64,000 nucleotides of DNA, from the NCBI GenBank assembly GCA_963682055.1, contig OY821742.1:12927752-12991751 (forward strand). The letters are read 5' to 3'. Origin of the DNA: Primula veris. Its lineage: Eukaryota; Streptophyta; Magnoliopsida; Ericales; Primulaceae. The translations under genes were made by a program, and so were the position numbers. The notes under the pieces are model-generated. The model searched no databases. It was not told the DNA's origin and saw only the letters and a list, made by a program, of their open reading frames with translations. Position 1 is the stretch's first letter. Every line of letters starts with the position of its first letter. Shown in pieces: positions 1 to 12,133 of this stretch.

Positions 1-132
1 ACTATTAATTTATCTTGAATTGTTTCGTATTCTAGGTAGTCTATATAAAGGCCTTTGATCTTGATGTAATACCTATCAAAAAAAAGAAAAATAATTTATC
101 TAAATAAAAAGAAATAAACTCAAGTTCATACA
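1..132 (+). repeat. 5' LTR of copia element (3' part only)
   Basis: This stretch matches the last ~130 bases of the LTR at 5362-5607, including the shared segment around TTGTTTCGTATTCT and the TATATAAAGGC box. The true LTR start lies left of the window. About ten differences in 132 bases suggest a moderately old insertion. It ends in CA at 131-132, just before the primer-binding site. Confidence 0.85.
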
Positions 133-135
133 AAC

Positions 136-147
136 TGGTATCAGAGC
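136..147 (+). other. Primer-binding site of copia element
   Basis: The 12 bases TGGTATCAGAGC directly after the 5' LTR are the standard primer-binding site of plant copia elements. They are complementary to the 3' end of initiator methionine tRNA, which primes minus-strand DNA synthesis. Confidence 0.9.
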
Positions 148-166
148 TCGGTTTGATTAACAAAAA

Positions 167-1092
167 ATGTCCAACAATCTCGTTTCCCTTGTTCCCTTGT
201 TCCCCGGTTCAATGGTGAAATGTTTGATTATTGGAGCAATCTAATGTGGTTGTGTCTTGAATCTCAAGACCTATGGAGTGTGGTTAAAGAAGGTGTTGGT
301 GCGCCTGAAGACGAACCTCAACTCACCACCGCCCAAAAAGATCTTCTAAAGAACCAAAAGTAAAAGGATAGGAAGGCACTCTTCCAAATTTATCAAGCAC
401 TAGAAATTCCTGTTTATGAGAGAATTTAAAAAAATTTAAATGCTCAAGAGGCTTGGAAAATATTGGATACGATATATTCCGGACAAGATCAAGTAAAGAA
501 AGTTCGCTTGCAATCGTTGCGGGCTGAATTCGAAAAACTGGAGATAAAAGAAAATGAAAAGATTTCATAGTACTTTACTCGTATCTCTTCCATTATAAAC
601 CAAATGGCATCAAATGGAAAAGTCGTAGAGACTCAAAAATCGGTTGAGAAAATTATGCGGAGGTTACAAATTAAATTTGACCATATTGTGGTCGCTATTG
701 AAGAATCAAAGGATTTATCTATAATAGCACTTGAAGGTTTGCAAGGAAGATTGGAAGCTCATGAGGCTAGAATTTTGCAGAGAAGTATTCAAGGCGTGTC
801 TTCTCAAGATCAAGCTCTAAATTCCCAATATACATTCACGAAAAGACATGGCTTATCTCGTGGACGAGACAAAGGTCGTGGTGGCAAAAATGACGAATCG
901 GAGAATGAGGAGAAACCATCATTCTATAAAGGTAAAGGAAGAAGCACTTACAAAGGTACAAAACCTTTCTTTGAGTGTAATTTTTACTATAAACCTGGAC
1001 ATAAAGACAATGATTGTTGGGAAAAACATCCCGAAAAAAACCCGTGGCCGATTTTATGCGTAACGAAAGTGAAAAATCAGAAACTTTCTTGA
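167..1092 (+). pseudogene. Copia gag remnant
   Basis: The reading frame starts near the ATG at 167 and breaks almost at once; a long open piece runs from 604 to 1092. It encodes a gag-type coiled region, then a basic stretch, then a zinc-knuckle near 970-1020. The knuckle should read C-x2-C-x4-H-x4-C, but its second cysteine is tyrosine (TAC). That one change would damage RNA binding. In-frame stops upstream (for example near 360 and 425) confirm loss of function. Confidence 0.85.
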
Positions 1093-2336
1093 TTGCTTCT
1101 GATGGAAATGTTGAAAACATTTGGTACTTGGATAGTGGAGCAAGTAGACATATAACGGGATATAAAAATCTGTTTTCTACTCTTGTGGAAACTAACAATG
1201 GACTGGTTACCATTGGAGATGCCAAAACTTATAAAATTCAAGCTGTTGGTGAAATCTCTTTCAAAACTAAGACCGGAAGAATCGAGAAAATGTGGGAGGT
1301 ACTTTACGTACCAAGTTTGCGAAGCAACCATATCAGCGTTTGTCACTTACTACAGAAAGAATTTGATTTCAAATTTGTTGGAGACATGTGCACCATGAAA
1401 AAGAACAATCAGCATGTGGCGAAGATTGTTATGGGGTCAAATAAATTGTTCCCTCTCCAACTTGATGTTATCAATAGTACGTGTTTTATTGCTACTTCTA
1501 ATGACAAAGTTTCCAAGTTGTGGCACGACAGGTTTGGATATCTGAATTTTCAGAGTTTGAAGGAGATGTCCACTAAAGAAATAGTACAAGGATTGCCCAA
1601 AATTGAGGTGATTAATAAAGTGTGTGAGGAATGTCAATTGGGAAAGCAACATCGTGAATCATTCCCATCAAAATCAAAATGGCATTCACAATCACCATTG
1701 GAGCTTGTCCACGCTGATCTTTGTGGACCGATGCAAGTACCGTCCCTTGGAGGGAGCAGGTATTTCTTATTGTTTGTTGATGATTACACAAGAAAAATTT
1801 GGGTTTATTGTGTTAAAGAAAAATCAGAGGCTTTCTCATGTTTTAAAGATTTCAAATTTCATGTTGAAAAATATTCTGGCTTGAAAATAAGGAATTTGAG
1901 GAGTGATCATGGTGGAGAATACATATCTTCTCAGTTCGAAGTTTTTTTGTCGAAATCATGGAATTCGACATGAATTAACAGCCAGGTACTTACCTCAACA
2001 AAACGGAGTCGCAGAGTGCAAGAGTAGAACAATAATGAACATGATGAGATGCATGTTGAAAAAGAAAAACATGTCTACGTATTTTTGAGCCGAAGTGGTA
2101 TCCTGATCAACCGATCACCAACGAAGAACTTGGATGATTCTACTCCAAATGAGGTTTGGTATGGTAAAAAATCGAATGTTATTCATTTAAAAACTTTTGG
2201 TTGTCTTGCATTTTCTCACATCCCAAATGCTTTGAGATCGAAGCTCGATGATAAATTCGAGAAATGCATTTTCACTGGTTATAGCCAAATAACTAAAGCT
2301 TACAAACTTACAATCTACAAACGAAGAAAATTGTGA
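1014..2336 (+). pseudogene. Copia protease-integrase remnant
   Basis: The frame 1014-1973 has the aspartic protease motif DSGAS (about 1130-1145), then the GAG-pre-integrase zinc region. There the usual second histidine is tyrosine (GYLN instead of GHLN), and CEEC follows. The integrase core is visible: ADLCGPM gives the first D and SDHGGEY the second. A frameshift at a T-run near 1945 moves the third acidic residue (GVAEC) into the frame 1903-2088. A tryptophan-to-stop change lies near 2087, and the integrase C-terminus continues in 2049-2336. Several independent breaks make it non-functional. Confidence 0.9.
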
Positions 2337-5310
2337 TTAGCAGGGATGTTAGATTTGATGAAAATGGTTGCTATGATTTTTCAGATTCTGCAGGAATGCC
2401 TGAATGGCAAACTCTCAATATTGAAAAAGAAGAAAACTCTTTGGAGCAACATGTAGATGTTAGTATCGAAATGCAACCTAAAAATAATGGAGATGAACCA
2501 CAACAAAATTCACCACCAGCGACAAATAGAAAAACTAGATCTTTGAGAGAGATTTATGATGCAACCGAAGAAATGGCCACAATTGATCACGTATACTTTG
2601 TATTTTTTGCGGTTAAAGATCCAGTCACTTATAATGATGCATCAAAAGATGAAAAATGGGTTCCTGCTATGAACGAAGAAATCAAGTCAATTGAAAAGAA
2701 TGGTACGTGGGAGCTTACTTCGCTACCTTCACACAAATCTACCATTGGTGTGAAGTGGGTGTTCAAGACTAAAACGAATCTTGATGGCTCTATCAACAAG
2801 CACAAAGCACGATTGGTTGCGAATGGTTACAAGCAAAAAGAAGGCGAAGATTTCAATGAGGTTTTCCCTCCTGTTTCTAGACTTGATACGGTTTGATTGA
2901 TAATCTCTCTTGCTGCTCAAAATGGCTGGAAATTGTTGCAAATGGATGTAAAATCAGGTTTCTTGAATGGCTTTCTTCAAGATGAAATTTACCTTGAGCA
3001 ACCTCCCGGTTTTATAAAGAAAGGTGAAGAAGAAAAGGTGTATAAGCTGCGAAAGGCTTTATACGGGCTGATGCAATCTCCCCGTGCATGGTATGATCGA
3101 ATTAATGAATTTTTTTTAAAGTGTGGCTTTGAAAGATGTCCGTTTGAGCACACCATTTACGTCAAAAGGAAGCTTCATGATTGTGCGTCTTTATGTAGAT
3201 GATCTCATCCTTACCGGAGATGATGAGGATGTTGAACTTAGAGTTCAATAATTGATTTTGATTATAACGTTGATTATGTTTTTAATGATTTTACGATTTC
3301 TCTATTTTCGATGATATAATGCTTGTATTTTCCCAAAAGAGAATTTGTAAATTTCAGAACACCAGAAAGATAGAGCACAGAAAAACGAAGCCACGGGTTC
3401 AAGCGGAACCAGAATCGGAGCTAAAACGAAGAAGTTACGGGCTTTCGAAGTTTAACGAGAAAACCGGGAATACTGAAGAAACGACCGATCGACTGGACAA
3501 AAACGACCGATCGTGTTTGGTCCAAATTCTTCCAGTGAGGACGTCGAAAAAACAACCGATCGTTTTTCAGAAAACGACCGATCGTTTTCTGAAAACGACC
3601 GATCGACTGTAGAAAACGACCGATCGTTTTCTGCAGATTTCGAAAACAGCTTTTCAGCTTATTCTGGAAAGTTGCTTAAAACCTTTGGATAAAAGCCTCA
3701 ACCACTTCCAACGGTCATATACAGAAAAACAGACTTTGGTGATTATATAAACCACCCCAATTCACTTTCCAAAGTCACCAACAACATCCATTCTCAACCT
3801 ATCATCATCCTTCAACCTCTATCTATACAAAACCCAAAAATCACCATTTTGGTGAATATATTCGAAAAAGGGGGGAAATTAAGGAGAAAGCGATTCAAGC
3901 TCGAACAACATCAAAGACTCACCAATTAGCTTATTTAGAAGCAAATAAAATTATGAGTGTAGTTACATTGTTGTAACAAATTTTGTAAAGAGCAAATTAT
4001 AAGCTCATTGTGAGTGAGTGTTTGGGTAGAAGCCTTTAAGCCAAAGTGTTGGTTAAAAGTTCTAGGTTAAACACTTGGGTACTCATATATTGAGGGGGAG
4101 TCGTTGACTCGTAAAACGTGTTCGCTTGCACTTGTATCAAGAGTAGGACCTCGGGTAGAGGGTGAGTCAATCGGTCGATTGAGCTAGATAGGATTGTAAT
4201 ATCCGAAAGAAGATTATTTTTAGTGAATTACTCGGTAGTACCGAGGAGAGGACGTAGGCCGTTTGCCGAACCTCTATAAATCTTGGTGTCATCTTCTTTC
4301 CCTACCTTTTACTTTCCGCAAATATTTATTATTGCTTATTTTCTTGCTTGCGTTTAGTAATTCTAGCAATTCATTAACTCTTGTTAAAACGCTTAAGCTT
4401 AGAATTGCATAAGTTGGGTTAGTAGTTGCGCTTAGATTTTAATTAGGCGAAAAGCGCCAAAAACCTTATTCACCCCCCTCTAAGGTTTAGCCGCACCGGG
4501 CCAACAGAGGAGATGTTATCAAAATTCAAAGATTCAATGATGAATGAATTCGAGATGACTTAATTGGGAGAACTACATCATTTTCTTGGCATAAATGTGT
4601 AACAATCGAAAGAAGGCATATTTATCTCGCAAGAGAAGTATGCAACAGAATTGTTGGAGAAATTCAACATGAAAAATTCAAATTCTATTACAACTCCTTC
4701 TATCACATGTTTGAAATTGAGCAAGAATGGTGAAGGAAAGCTAGTGGATCCAACTTTGTTTCAAAGCCTTGTTGGAAATTTGATGTATCTCACTGCTACG
4801 AGGCCCGAAATCATGTATGAAGTAAGCTTGATTAGCAGGTTTATGGAGAAACCTTACTCAAACCATTGGAAAGCTGCAAAAAGAATCTTGCGATACATCA
4901 AAGGAACCATTACTTATGGTATTTTCTATGAAGCTCGTGTGCCCGTGAAACTTGTTAGGTATACGGACAGTGATTTTGGTGGAAGCATTGATGATTCACG
5001 AAGCACTTCAGGCTATGCATTTAGCCTTGGAAGTGAAATAATATCTTGGTATTCAAAAAAGCAACTGGTAGTAACGCTATCTACCACCGAAGCCGAATAC
5101 ATCGCAGCATCCTTGGCTGGATGTCAAACTTTATGGCTAAGAGGAATTTTGGAGAACTTGAATTTCAAGAAAAATGATCCTACAACCCTATATTGTGACA
5201 AGAGTTCTACTATTTCAGTCTCAAAGGAGAAATCAACCTTGAGTATTGTCGAAGTGAAGAATAACTTGCCGATATCTTCACCAAGCCACCTGGAGGTCCG
5301 ACGTTCTTAA
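2333..5310 (+). pseudogene. Copia reverse transcriptase-RNase H remnant
   Basis: RT starts with the typical copia block containing WVFKTK and KARLVA, is stopped by TGA at about 2894 where a CGA arginine codon would be expected, and resumes in 2897-3202. The catalytic YVDD is at 3192-3203, in a shifted frame. The solo LTR 3230-4506 interrupts it. The remainder, 4651-5310, carries YTDSDFGG of RNase H and the TEAEY motif. Near 5215-5270 the block normally holding the histidine-rich end of RNase H is missing, so the frame jumps to a DIFTKP-like tail. Frameshifts, stops, the insertion and the deletion make it a pseudogene. Confidence 0.9.
3230..4506 (+). mobile_element. Solo LTR (family A) nested in copia RT
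   Basis: The segment begins TGTTGAAC and ends GGCCAACA, so it has TG...CA ends with a 5-bp inverted terminal repeat (TGTTG/CAACA). It is flanked by a perfect 5-bp target duplication, GAGGA (3225-3229 and 4507-4511). It has no coding capacity. Six copies of CGACCGATCG or near matches lie at 3482-3628, and a TATATAA box near 3745. A homologous copy lies reversed at 45126-46273. Removing it rejoins the copia RT. Best read as a solo LTR left by LTR-LTR recombination; a short non-autonomous element is possible. Confidence 0.9.
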
Positions 5311-5361
5311 AAAATGTTGCTGGATTAGGAGTTCGAAGGAATTTTGGTTTAGGGGAGGCAA

Positions 5362-5607
5362 TGTTGGAGCAAACCAAATTCATGAACCAAGACTAGTAAA
5401 CCAAATTGATTTGTGTTCATATGAAGAGCTCATACATGAACATTCATTTATGTGGTCATGTGAAGAGTTGATACATGAATTACTATTAATGTATCTTAAA
5501 TTGTTTCGTATTCTCGGTAGCCTATATAAAGGCTTTTGATCTTGATGTAATACATACCCCAAAAAAAAAATTATCTAAATAAAAAGAAATAAACTCAATT
5601 TCATACA
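5362..5607 (+). repeat. 3' LTR of copia element
   Basis: It starts TGTTGGAGC directly after the purine-rich tract AGGGGAGGCA (5351-5360) and ends CATACA at 5607. The second half matches window bases 1-132. Length is 246 bp, short but normal for copia. Confidence 0.87.
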
Positions 5608-5997
5608 ATTTCATCAAGCTCAAGAACTAAATTTAACCTCAGAACATCTGCCCAAGTTACCAAATGAATTGAATTGTGGGGAATTTTCCTTGAATATATG
5701 TATCCCAGAAAATCAGATAGAGCAAGAGGATTAGATCTCTAATGAACAATTATACTTGAATGAAAGTGGGATAGTTATGGATCTATACTCATCAAATAGG
5801 GAAACATAAGTGGTTGAAAAAGAATAGAAAAAAAGGAAACAAACAAAAATATGGAAAGGTATTAAAATACAAAGTGAAAAATGAAAAATTAGAATACATC
5901 GTTATAATACCAGAAAGAGGTCAAAATCTATTAATAATTACTATGATCCCTATGATAATACGGATTATGCTAGTTGCTAAATATTTTTATTTCTGTT
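5608..5997 (+). pseudogene. Possible decayed coding remnant next to copia
   Basis: Read in the frame starting CAT at 5612, about 125 codons are interrupted by only four stops (TAG, TAA, TAG, TGA). Each is one C-to-T step from a sense codon (CAG, CAA, CAG, CGA). The predicted end is basic (YNTRKRSK) and then tyrosine-rich. I do not recognise the family. It may be the end of an exon or an older element that the copia entered. An AT-rich chance frame cannot be excluded. Confidence 0.3.
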
Positions 5998-6110
5998 GAA
6001 ATAAAATTGGTGCCTAACGAGTAAATGAAGGAGCTCTGTTTCTCTATTCAATGGAGTTTGATCGCAAGAACAAACGGTGAGGAAAAGAGACACAAGATAG
6101 AGAGTTGTAA

Positions 6111-6436
6111 TCTTCTACGTTTTTTACTTTATGTATTGGTTTTGTATGTAATAAGATTGTAGCCCAATTAAACTTTAAAATAAATGAAATAGTGTCTTTA
6201 ACGTTTAATTAAAAAAATAGGAAGAAATAAAAAACACAGATTGTGTCCAGGGGGCATTATTGATTTTTTTTTTAGTTGTTTTGGCTCCAAGTTCTAATCT
6301 TCTATGTTTTTTACTTTATGTATTGGTTTTGTATGTAATAAGATTGTAGCCCAATTAAACTTTAAAATAAATGAAATAGTGACTTGGACGTTTAATTTAG
6401 GAAGAAATAAAAAAACACATATTGTGTCCAAGGGCA
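6111..6436. repeat. Tandem duplication, period about 186 bp
   Basis: The block 6111-6254 recurs at 6297-6436 with few changes; both contain TTTACTTTATGTATTGG and end in a GTGTCCA motif. This is a simple local duplication in non-coding DNA. Confidence 0.8.
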
Positions 6437-9400
6437 GAACTAACAAACACGAGGCTTGTTAATCATGAGACATTGAAAACCCCATTTACATAAAAGCACA
6501 ATAAAATGGTTATGTAACGAGTTATGCTTACAACATTAACCATGTAGCTGCTACGCCTAAGTAACCATTGTCTAAAATCATATAAGCTTGTTTAATTTAA
6601 ATATGTTTTATTTTGAAATTAATTAAGAACTAATGTTAATTAAATATAAAATCCCAAAAAATTATATAACTCAACAATATGTTCCAATATTATGAAATAT
6701 ATATAGAATACGTTGTAACAGTTTTGAAATTCCGACTTTGTTGTTCTGCTTGTTGTTACGCTATTCAGTTAGAATTGTGGTTTGCAGTTGTAACCACGGT
6801 TCTTACCGATCTTTAAAGATAGATATAACTCAGAATAAAAACGTATTTGAAAGTAAATTCACACGCATGTTTTTAAACAGAGTTCACCCAGAACTTTGGG
6901 CTACGTCTCTGAGGCACTCACCCAGATTTATGATACTATTTCAAGCTTACAATATAGGACCCGAGACTTATGAAAACTTACAGACTCTCTCTTGATTTTC
7001 TGTTTATCACTATATAGCTATTACTAAATAGTTATCACTTATAAACAATATCATCCCATCATTGTTACTCTCGTATTTTTTAGTCCACGTGTATTCTCTC
7101 TAAGATAAGTTTTTTATAAGTTTAGAACACGTAATCTTTTACAAGCAAGTATGAGACTACTTATAAGAATAAAAGTCTCTCAAATCTTCGCATTCCTTTT
7201 CTTTAATCTTCAAGAATCTCGCTGTCCATTGAAGATTTGATCGCCATCTTTGTAAGATATTTAGAGATTAATCTTATTAAGAACACATGACTATTTTAGC
7301 TCAAAATCTTCTTAGCAAATTCGGCTACTTTGTTTGTTAACAAAGAGATTTAGTTGGCTCTAGGACATAAACTCATTCCAATCTTCAAGATATGTTGTTT
7401 ATAATTCACATAATTACAACACAAACAAATCTAATCAAATCTGTTAGTACAAGATAGTATATATATTGAAGTAGAAGATAATATCTTTATTCAAAAAGAT
7501 TCATACGAGACAATCTTTTTGATAGATTTATATATGGAACAATATATCTAACATGATTCAAACTTATACTCATCAAATCAAAAACCAATCATTCGTATAA
7601 GATTGAATAAGAAAGTATTTTATTTAGCAAGATTTAAGGAATAAAACAAATCTTTTCATAAGTTAATATTTTAAAAAAAAAACAAATCCCACACAATTTA
7701 TGGAAAGATAATTACATTTCTTTAATACACAAGTATTTTGCCATAATCCAATACGACAACAAATTAAGTAACTTTAATAAGTCAATTTAAGTTCAAACAA
7801 GTTTATAAACACACACAAAAAATCCAAATTTTCAAAATTTGAGCGAAAATAGCATGGATACAAAATGGGATACAAATTATGCAGTAAAAGATTTGCATTC
7901 CATAAGAGATGATACATCATAAAATGTAGTAGGACACATTTTCATAAAATACATTAAAACCGAATATATGATGATAAGATAAGAGAATGGTTCATCAATT
8001 TATTCAAAATGTAGATGGACCCATTTTTATGAAATATATTAAAACTGAATATATAATGATAAGATAAAAGAATTGTTCATCAATTTATTCAAAAAAATTA
8101 ACTGTGTATCTACAAGAAAAGTTTAAGAAAACTCCTTCATACCACACCGATAAGAAGTTAAAACACTTGTTTACAACTTTCTTCTACTGGCAAAGAATAA
8201 AACAGAGTTACACTTTTACATACAAAAGAAAAAAAAAAAGAGGAGAAAATCAACACATAATGGTGATGAGGATTCATTGAAGACCAATAGGACCCTCTCT
8301 GAATCATAAGGTTGTCAAACTGTCAGACTTCTTCACTTCCAACCAACTACCAATTACTGTTTTGATGATTTGATCCATTAAACTTATTTTAAATTTCTAA
8401 AAATTTGCTTGTATTTACATTGTTTATCAAGGTTAAACAAAATATCACATTTCATTCAACTTACAGCTGTTATAAGTATCATATTTAACAAATTATAACT
8501 CGCTTAGTTAAGCAAGTGAAGAAAGAAAACGAACCTGATTAGGGTTATGAGCAGCTCAAGTGAGATTCAACCCAGTCGAAATATGCCTTGATTGCAACAT
8601 TTCACACTTGAAATACCAGTTTTATTCTCCCAAAGAGCTGCACTAAAACAGAAGCTCTGCCCTTTATAACCTGAAGGAAAAACAAAACAGGAAAAACAAT
8701 ATGCCACGGGAGATCCTATAGCTTAATCAAAATTAAATGATATTGATCGTAGAAAAAAAAATCTAGGCAAATTTCTATACAAAAAAGATCTTATGTAATT
8801 TTCAAGTGATTGCTATTTGAAGCTTTAGACCACCTTTTTGCAATATCACCAGATAAGTTTACAATTCAAAAAGAAATGCATGTGGATACAAGAACGAAGA
8901 ACGAGAAGAAATAGAGTATGTGCGTGTTTGGATAGTCAACTTTGCCAATTCGTAATATAATTGTACCATATATTTGGCGGGGATGATAAATGACAATTCA
9001 CTTTTTTTTTGAATGTGTTAGGGATGTCAGAAAAGACCAGTGCGACAAATTCAAGTCATTCCGTAAATTTCTTATCTAAAATTTTTGTTCATTTCATGCT
9101 ACCTGAAAAGAATCTGCACACAGATAGCAAATTTGAAGCCTGAAATCACATTGAGGTCGATGAATTCAAAGCCAGCCAGCCGGTAGATAAGAACGAAACC
9201 TACTTGTCTCTAAACCTTCTGTATACTGCGATCTAATAATGAGTTAATATAATCCATACACACCTTTCTTGCAAAAAGTACATGTACTTCAAACAGTAAA
9301 AAAACTAAAATAGAACAAGACTAGCACACAGATCTAGTAGCTTGGAGTTTGGGTTTATTCACTTTCACATTATTGATAATTGATCAGCTCAACAACATGA

Positions 9401-9705
9401 ACACTAACAGCCTCACCAGGATATACCTCAAATATTCAAGATAAACATTAAGATAAATGCATGACTAATCCTCTGTAAGCAAATGACTGCTCTGATTTCC
9501 TCATGGACCCTCGACAAGATATATATATCCCAACACGTGGTCTATAGCCCCATCTTAACAATCCCAATTTTTGCCTCACTAGAAAGTAGCACAAAGTTAT
9601 CGTTCATGCAAGTAACGATATTTCTCTAAGAATAGCATCAACTACTATATTATCACCAATAATCCAGTGACTGAACAAAGAAAAACCATATTACAGTGTC
9701 GATCA
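6437..9705. other. Intergenic, no gene seen
   Basis: AT-rich sequence with stops in all frames. A short tandem duplication of about 86 bp sits at 7922-8006 / 8007-8092 (shared core AATGATAAGATAA-like). The part from about 8535 up to the hydrolase stop codon may include its 3' UTR, described separately. Confidence 0.6.
8535..8670 (-). other. Possible 3'-UTR exon of the hydrolase gene
   Basis: On the minus strand a pyrimidine-rich acceptor (TTTTTCCTTCAG) ends at 8671. The following sequence contains an AATAAA signal at 8626-8621. This could be a terminal non-coding exon of the gene at 9706-10749, or an unrelated chance match. Confidence 0.25.
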
Positions 9706-10749
9706 TTACATATGAGATTCAAACCAGTTAAATATCTCTTCGTACTGCAAGCTAGTCATTTCATGATATGCAAACGCGAGGTTCAACTCCTCTTGAATAT
9801 GATGGAATAAATTCATATCTAAAAGCCCAATATTACTCTCCCTAAGAGCTTTCTTTAAACGTATGGCCCGTCCATCTCTTCTCATATAACCTTTTTCATC
9901 GACAAAGCCCTTTTCTTGAAAAAGATAAAATAGTTTCTTCGAAATATCCCTGCTGAGACCTGGGATCCTATAAAACAGGAAATTCGGCGACAAAGGGAAC
10001 TCCATACATTTAACCTCTGCTACATCAACACCATCATCTCTCAAAATTTTAACAAACGCACTTATTTTGCGGTTCCTATTTTCATCTTTGGGCATATGCA
10101 CAAATAGAGTAGGTGGGTAATCCTTCTTAATTTCCATTCGATCAAACAAGCCCTCAGCGATCATTAACACAACGCTATTAAATTTCAAATTGTTTGCAAG
10201 AGAGGAAATGAAATACCCACCAGACGAGGCCCCTAGAGCCACAAGAGGAAGGTTTTCTAGCTCGTGTTCTTTAACCCACCATTTTATTATTTCCTTGATT
10301 TTCGACTTTTCTTCCCCAAAAGACCAACACTTTCCCTCACTGGAAATAGTGAGAACGGCAAATTTGTGGACTAGAGCATGAAGGACAATCAACCTTTCTT
10401 CCGGTAAGCCAATGCAATTTGGACAAGTTAAAGATTTGTCCCAAAAATTAGCAGCACGACCATTACAACCATGAGCTATGAAAAGCACACCTTTTGTCAA
10501 GTCGGGTACTTGCCAAATCAAATCGGTTCCGTTTCTTAATCCCAACTTCGGGTTAAGCTGAACCCCGGGCTCAAAAACCTTCCAGTTTTGGTTAACCAGT
10601 TTGACTGAAGAATAGGATTTATTTGAGTCATATCGGAAAAACAAGATCGAAGCTATGAGGACAAGAATCAACAGTGTAAAGATAGCCCAAACTTGGAAAT
10701 TTCTACACATATTCCCTGCCCTTGGTGATTTGTTTCCTTGCCTAAACAT
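9706..10749 (-). CDS. Membrane-anchored alpha/beta-hydrolase superfamily protein
   Basis: Predicted protein of 347 aa from the ATG at 10749. The frame stays open 11 codons further up, but on the minus strand TTCTTACAG ends at 10751, one base before that ATG. So a 5'-UTR intron probably ends there and Met at 10749 is the likely start. Residues ~20-38 form one hydrophobic segment flanked by basic residues, an N-terminal signal anchor. The HGCNG motif (~93-97) fits an oxyanion-hole loop, and GASSG (~173-177) is the nucleophile elbow with Ser175. Plants have a small family with this layout and no assigned substrate. The domain call is solid; substrate and compartment are unknown. Confidence 0.85.
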   Translation of the reverse strand: MFRQGNKSPRAGNMCRNFQVWAIFTLLILVLIASILFFRYDSNKSYSSVKLVNQNWKVFEPGVQLNPKLGLRNGTDLIWQVPDLTKGVLFIAHGCNGRAANFWDKSLTCPNCIGLPEERLIVLHALVHKFAVLTISSEGKCWSFGEEKSKIKEIIKWWVKEHELENLPLVALGASSGGYFISSLANNLKFNSVVLMIAEGLFDRMEIKKDYPPTLFVHMPKDENRNRKISAFVKILRDDGVDVAEVKCMEFPLSPNFLFYRIPGLSRDISKKLFYLFQEKGFVDEKGYMRRDGRAIRLKKALRESNIGLLDMNLFHHIQEELNLAFAYHEMTSLQYEEIFNWFESHM

Positions 10750-10752
10750 CCT

Positions 10753-12124
10753 GTAAGAAAATGGAACTAAAATATTTATCAAGATTTTTCTTTAAGTAAA
10801 TGCAAGTATGCAAACCAACTGCAATAAACAGCTAGATGATTAAGTATAAATTTCCTGTCTAGAATTTTCTTCAACAAATGCGAAACAAAGGAATATACAT
10901 TTTGCAGTGTTACTTATAACTTACAAATATCAAAGTTTGTTTCATATTTCCTAAATAATGTACTTTTCATCATTTGAATTTAGGAAAATACACATTTTAA
11001 GAGTATCTTAATTTTAACTTCCAAAAAAAAAATAACGTCTTAATTTATGGAATTTTCCAACAAATAAAAAAGATGGGGTACTTCAACTATAAAGGTTGTA
11101 GCTTTTTGGGTCAGAAATTGAAATAAAATAAAACATAAAAGCTGGAAATAAAATGCACATCACTAGAAAAAGGAAAGAAAGCAGGGTTTACAAACTACAA
11201 CCATACAAATCCTAAATGTCACTCAAAAGAATATACTAAAATAATACTATCATTTACTTAATATGACACAGACACTGCCAAACAAATCCCACTTAATAAA
11301 TCAACATCATAATCTAAAAGTTGTAGCTTTTTGGGTCAGAAATATATTCAAAAAAAAAAAAAAACTTAAAAGCTGGAAATAAAATACACATCACTAGAAA
11401 AAGGAAAGAAGCAAAATTTAAAAACTACAACCATAAAATTCTACATATCACTCAAAAGAACACTAAAAAAATCATTTACTCAATACTCCCTATGTTCCAA
11501 AATATAAGCCTATTACGAAAAACTCAACTTATTAAATAAACACAATTATTACACCATTTTTACCCTTTCTTTCCACTTCTTACCCTTATTTTTATTCATG
11601 CATATTCTCCGAGAAACTAAAAGTATGGTAAATATGTATTAAACCAAATTGTTAAAACTATAACTGTTAAAATTTTCTCTCAGATGCATTTGTACAAACA
11701 CTTAGTATACAAAATAATTAACAGTTTATCAAATAAAATTAAATACTTGAAAGATGAATTACCTTAATAAATTGATTGGGAAATAATTGATGTTAGTTAA
11801 TCCCCTAGAAGCATAGATTGTTGAATAACCCCTTTTATTCCCCTTTTATTTTATTTTGGAAATAACCCTTTTATTCCTTCTTAGTTTGGATCAATTGCAG
11901 TTAATACATCTTTTGAGTTAATTCTGACATTTTCTTTTTTATAATAATAATATAATTAATCTGACTCTCAGTCGGTTCCAATTTGTAAAGTCTTAGTATC
12001 ATTTTAAATTGTTCCCCTTTATAAACCAAACCCATGGAATAAACTTATTAGGTACTTTTATTTAACATTATTACATATTTATTAATGCCATGCATGTTAA
12101 ATTTATTAAAATATGTGTTGAAAA
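10753..12124. other. Intergenic / upstream of hydrolase, with a 226-bp tandem duplication
   Basis: The block around 11091-11280 is repeated at 11317-11486 (shared GTTGTAGCTTTTTGGGTCAG and CATCACTAGAAAAAGGAAAG). The hydrolase promoter and first non-coding exon should lie here, but I cannot place them. A Stowaway-like end (TACTCCCTATG) at about 11488 has no clear partner. Confidence 0.6.
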
Positions 12125-12133
12125 GTAATAGAC
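12125..12133. repeat. 9-bp target-site duplication, left copy (MULE)
   Basis: GTAATAGAC here is repeated exactly at 22934-22942, just outside the two ends of the element. A 9-bp duplication is the hallmark of Mutator-superfamily insertion. Confidence 0.93.

Larger units (their letters stand above)
1..5607 (+). mobile_element. Decayed Ty1/copia LTR retrotransposon
   Basis: LTR, tRNA-Met primer site, gag, protease, integrase, reverse transcriptase, RNase H, purine-rich tract and 3' LTR follow each other in copia order (integrase before RT). Several frameshifts and stops break the polyprotein, and a 1,277-bp solo LTR sits inside RT at 3230-4506. The element cannot make its own proteins. The target duplication cannot be checked because the left end is outside the window. 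Confidence 0.93.
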
